Positions 31,840 to 35,058 of a DNA stretch of 35,058 nt are shown in pieces. The notes under the pieces are model-generated. The model did not search any database. It had not been told where the DNA came from and was given only the letters and a program-made list of their open reading frames with translations. The position numbers were made by a program, and so were the translations under genes. Position 1 is the stretch's first letter. Every line of letters begins with the position of its first letter. Source of the DNA: Gammaproteobacteria bacterium (GTDB taxonomy: Bacteria > Pseudomonadota > Gammaproteobacteria > Pseudomonadales > Porticoccaceae); the NCBI GenBank assembly GCA_003645535.1, contig QNFP01000012.1:1-35058 (forward strand), given 5' to 3'.

Positions 31840-31931
31840 GTGGGCGATCAGACAAAAATAGCCAATAAAAGTGTTAATTTACACAGTGTGTTTTAGACTA
31901 CAGGGTCGATACAAGCTGGAGGTAGCCTGGA

Positions 31932-33332
31932 ATGGCCATTGACGTGATAATACTTGCCGCCGGGCAAGGCACTAGAATGAAATCTGCGCTGCCAAAAGTG
32001 CTGCACCCACTGGGCGGGAAGCCACTTTTGGCTCACGTCATTGATACCGTTAATCACCTTGATGGTGCCCAGATTACCATCGTGGTTGGGCATCAAGCTG
32101 AAGCAATTAAAGACAACTTTACTGATAATAATATTAATTGGGCAGAACAAACAGATCAATTGGGCACCGCCCATGCAGTTGCTCAGGCGTTGCCGTATTT
32201 AAGGAACAACAGCCAGGCTTTAATTGTTTATGGTGATGTGCCCTTAATTGAACTGGAAACCTTGACTGCATTGGTTGATAGCGTAAATGAAAGCGCTCTC
32301 CGCTTATTGACTGCTCAACTGGCTAATCCGACGGGGTATGGGCGTATTGTTCGCGCTGATAATGATGACGGAGATGGTGAGGTTGTCGCTATTGTTGAAC
32401 AAAAGGATGCCACACCAGAGCAGCTTGAAATCAGTGAAATCAATACCGGAGTTATGTGCTTGCCGAGTGAAAGCCTGAAAAGCTGGATACCGGAAATAAA
32501 ATCCGATAACGTGCAGAAAGAATATTATCTCACCGATATTATTGCTGTCGCTAAGGCCCATGGGCATAGAATTATAACCAGTCAACCCAGATCATTAAAT
32601 GAAGTGGAAGGTGTTAACACTCGGCTGCAACTGGCTAAGCTTGAAAGAGCTTATCAGGCGCAAATAGCTAATCGTTTGATGGATGCCGGGGTTAGTCTGG
32701 CTGACCCTCAGCGTTTTGATTGTCGTGGTGACCTAAAGGTCGGCACCGATGTTTTCATCGATCTAAATTGCCTATTCGAAGGCAATGTTTGTCTTGGCAA
32801 CGGTGTTCGTATAGGCCCCAACTGCGTAATTGCTAATGCCAATATTGGTAACGATGTGGCGATCAAAGCCAATACGGTGATAGAGGGTTCTACTAGCAAA
32901 GGTCTGGTGACAGTTGGTGACAGGGTGCAAATCGGCCCTTTTGCCAGGCTTCGGGAGGGTACGACGCTGGCCGAGGATGTGCGTATTGGTAACTTTGTCG
33001 AAACAAAAAAGGCCCTGTTGGGAAGTGCCAGTAAAGCCAACCATCTCAGCTATTTAGGTGATGCTCAAATTGGCGAGGGTGTGAATATAGGTGCGGGTAC
33101 TATTACCTGTAACTATGACGGGGTAAACAAGCATCAAACAAAAATAGACGATGGCGCGTTTATTGGTTCGAATACGTCCCTTGTTGCGCCGGTTTCCATT
33201 GGTGGTGGTGCAACCATAGGCGCTGGGTCGACTATTTGTAAAGCAGTGCCCGCCGATAATCTCTCGGTGGGGCGGGGCATTCAACGCAATATAAAAGGCT
33301 GGGCGCGGCCAGTCAAAAAAAAGCAAGACTAA
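31932..33332 (+). CDS. glmU: Bifunctional GlcNAc-1-P uridyltransferase / GlcN-1-P acetyltransferase
   Basis: GlmU makes UDP-GlcNAc for peptidoglycan and LPS in two steps. It has 466 residues. The N-terminal nucleotidyltransferase has LAAGQGTRMKSALPKVLH and GDVPLIE. The C-terminal left-handed beta helix shows hexapeptide repeats and the acetyltransferase segment FVETKKALLGSASKANHLSYLGDAQIGEGVNIGAGTITCNYDG. GGAGGT lies upstream of the ATG. glmS follows after 12 bases. The promoter is not clear in the 92 bases after the terminator. Confidence 0.98.
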   Translation: MAIDVIILAAGQGTRMKSALPKVLHPLGGKPLLAHVIDTVNHLDGAQITIVVGHQAEAIKDNFTDNNINWAEQTDQLGTAHAVAQALPYLRNNSQALIVYGDVPLIELETLTALVDSVNESALRLLTAQLANPTGYGRIVRADNDDGDGEVVAIVEQKDATPEQLEISEINTGVMCLPSESLKSWIPEIKSDNVQKEYYLTDIIAVAKAHGHRIITSQPRSLNEVEGVNTRLQLAKLERAYQAQIANRLMDAGVSLADPQRFDCRGDLKVGTDVFIDLNCLFEGNVCLGNGVRIGPNCVIANANIGNDVAIKANTVIEGSTSKGLVTVGDRVQIGPFARLREGTTLAEDVRIGNFVETKKALLGSASKANHLSYLGDAQIGEGVNIGAGTITCNYDGVNKHQTKIDDGAFIGSNTSLVAPVSIGGGATIGAGSTICKAVPADNLSVGRGIQRNIKGWARPVKKKQD

Positions 33333-33344
33333 GGGGACGGGACT

Positions 33345-35058
33345 GTGTGTGGGATAGTTGGGGCTGCGGCTCAGCGCAATGTAGCAGGAATTTTGCTTGA
33401 GGGTTTAAAACGGCTCGAATATCGAGGCTACGATTCAGCCGGGCTGGCGGTATTGACTGTCGACAACAAGCTCAATTGTACTAAAAGAGCCGGTAAGGTT
33501 AGCGAGCTCGTAAAAAGCATAGGTCAGGGAAACAATTCTGAGGCTACCCGCGGCAAATATGGTATTGCCCATACTCGTTGGGCGACACACGGCGTACCCA
33601 GCGAAGTAAACGCTCACCCTCACGTGTCTACTGATATTGCAGTTGTACACAATGGCATCATTGAAAACCATCAATCACTGCGTACGGAACTGATAGAAGC
33701 TGGATATCGATTTGCCTCTGAGACTGACTCAGAAGTCGTTGCACACCTTGTCCATTATTACCGTGCAGCGACGAAAGATTTAAAAAGCGCGGTGCAAAAA
33801 GCTGTTGCCCGCCTTGAAGGTGCCTATGCGCTAGCGGTGCTTGATGCAGCAGAACCTGATGTGTTGATTGGAACTCGTCATGGCAGCCCACTGGTATTAG
33901 GCGTGGGTATAGAGGAGAATTTTCTGGCTTCAGATCCCCTTGCTCTACGCCAGGTTACGGATCGTTTTGTGTATTTGGCTGAGGGCGATGTGGCTGAAGT
34001 CCGCACTAATCAGTATCTAATCTATGATGGTGACGGCCAGTTGGTGGAGCGCGATATCGTCACCCTTACCGATCATGCGGATCAAGCTGACAAGGGTGGC
34101 TATCGTCACTACATGCTCAAGGAGATTTACCAGCAACCGCAGGTGCTGGAGGCTACTTTACAGGGCCGTGCTTCTGATACACGCGTATTACCAGAAGCCT
34201 TTGGAGAGAGTGCACCGGCGATTTTACAGCAGGTTGAAAATATTCATATCATCGCCTGTGGTACCAGTTACCATGCCGGGCTGGTAGCACGCTACTGGCT
34301 TGAAGACTGGGCGGGCACTGCCTGTCAGGTAGAGGTCGCCAGCGAATACCGCTACCGTTCTGTGGTGGTGCCGGATAATTGTCTGTTCGTAAGTATTTCC
34401 CAGTCTGGGGAAACCGCGGATACCCTGGCGGCATTGAAAGCAGCAAAACAGGCTGGGTATCTGGCGACCATGACCATTTGTAACGTGGCAAATAGCTCCC
34501 TGGTACGCGAATCAGATCTGGCTATTATGACTCAGGCGGGGCCGGAAATCGGTGTCGCGTCAACCAAGGCATTCACTACACAGTTAGTAGCGCTGCAATT
34601 ACTGTCTATTGCACTGGCTCGTTACCGTGGCCAGGTCAGCACTAAAAGGGAAGCAGAGCTGGTCAAAGCGTTGCATCAGTTGCCGGATCTTTGTCGTAAG
34701 GTGTTGGCGTTAGACGAAGAAATAGAACAAACTTTTGAAAGTTTTGCTGACAAACACCATGCTCTGTTTTTGGGTCGCGGTGTGCAATATCCCATTGCCC
34801 TGGAAGGAGCGCTAAAGCTTAAGGAAATTTCTTATATACATGCTGAGGCCTACCCATCCGGCGAGCTCAAACATGGGCCTCTGGCCCTGGTTGATGCTGA
34901 CATGCCAGTGATCGCGGTGGCACCGAATAATGAAGTACTGGAAAAGCTTAAGTCTAATCTCCATGAAGTACAGGCCCGTGGTGGGCAGCTTTTTGTGTTT
35001 GCTGATGCCGCGGCAGGGTTTGCATCTCAGCAAGGGGTAACCGTATTGGAGATCCCCC
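33345..35058 (+). CDS. glmS: Glutamine-fructose-6-phosphate aminotransferase (partial)
   Basis: GlmS makes glucosamine-6-phosphate from fructose-6-phosphate and glutamine, the entry to the pathway that GlmU completes. The ORF track omits it because it runs off the window. The start is GTG at 33345, giving mature MCGIVGA with the nucleophile Cys2; AAGGGGA lies upstream. Visible motifs include RLEYRGYDSAGLAV, AHTRWATHG, HNGIIENH, the SIS-domain CGTSYHAG and SQSGETADTLAALK, ASTKAFTTQL and EAYPSGELKHGPLAL. About 571 codons are present; the usual length is about 609, so roughly 40 C-terminal residues are missing. No frameshift seen. Confidence 0.97.
   Translation, partial: MCGIVGAAAQRNVAGILLEGLKRLEYRGYDSAGLAVLTVDNKLNCTKRAGKVSELVKSIGQGNNSEATRGKYGIAHTRWATHGVPSEVNAHPHVSTDIAVVHNGIIENHQSLRTELIEAGYRFASETDSEVVAHLVHYYRAATKDLKSAVQKAVARLEGAYALAVLDAAEPDVLIGTRHGSPLVLGVGIEENFLASDPLALRQVTDRFVYLAEGDVAEVRTNQYLIYDGDGQLVERDIVTLTDHADQADKGGYRHYMLKEIYQQPQVLEATLQGRASDTRVLPEAFGESAPAILQQVENIHIIACGTSYHAGLVARYWLEDWAGTACQVEVASEYRYRSVVVPDNCLFVSISQSGETADTLAALKAAKQAGYLATMTICNVANSSLVRESDLAIMTQAGPEIGVASTKAFTTQLVALQLLSIALARYRGQVSTKREAELVKALHQLPDLCRKVLALDEEIEQTFESFADKHHALFLGRGVQYPIALEGALKLKEISYIHAEAYPSGELKHGPLALVDADMPVIAVAPNNEVLEKLKSNLHEVQARGGQLFVFADAAAGFASQQGVTVLEIP

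Noticed and set aside
33621-33626. CACGTG in glmS as a parS on the right arm
   Set aside because: Flanking bases do not match parS arms.

Overview
This window is the replication-origin neighbourhood of a gammaproteobacterial chromosome. Gene content and order (glyQ-glyS-gmhB-acyltransferase beside gyrB-recF-dnaN-dnaA; mnmG-rsmG-parA-parB running into atpIBEFHAGDC-glmU-glmS) match the Pseudomonas/Cellvibrio side of the class rather than enterics. Proteins such as AtpE, AtpD, GlmS and RsmG read as clear gammaproteobacterial orthologues. A TRAP transporter suggests an aquatic, possibly marine, organism, but the genus cannot be fixed by eye.

Layout. 1-4.2 kb is an accessory-like flank: a phosphate-binding protein gene (pstS, minus) behind a tandem Pho box, a divergent TRAP permease pair (dctQ, dctM) without its binding protein, and a convergent exported metallo-beta-lactamase-fold hydrolase. 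4.3-8.7 kb is a plus-strand cluster: glyQ, glyS (4-bp overlap), gmhB and a PlsC-like acyltransferase, followed by a 55-codon Arg/Glu-rich ORF missing from the ORF track. 8.9-15.2 kb is the minus-strand dnaA-dnaN-recF-gyrB operon, with two parS sites inside recF. 15.2-15.6 kb is noncoding and carries DnaA boxes. 15.6-19.5 kb is minus-strand rpmH-rnpA-yidD-yidC-mnmE. 19.5-20.15 kb is a second noncoding region with DnaA boxes and a very AT-rich stretch, and is the best oriC candidate. 20.15-24.4 kb is mnmG-rsmG-parA-parB (plus). 24.5-31.8 kb is the complete ATP synthase operon with its own promoter and a strong intrinsic terminator. 31.9 kb to the end is glmU and a glmS gene cut by the window edge.

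How it fits together. All genes left of about 19.5 kb, back to gyrB, point left; all from mnmG onward point right. This agrees with bidirectional replication starting between rpmH and mnmG. ParA/ParB (right arm) would act on the parS sites in recF (left arm). DnaA is encoded 4-6 kb from the putative origin and has DnaA boxes in front of its own gene.

Main unusual point. Compared with the Pseudomonas order (dnaA - oriC - rpmH..mnmE - mnmG), the rpmH-mnmE block is flipped in place. DnaA-box clusters now lie on both sides of this ~4-kb block, so the ancestral origin/promoter region may have been split or carried along by the inversion. I see no evidence of a new defence, mobile or biosynthetic system; most of the window is conserved housekeeping DNA with interesting cis-elements.
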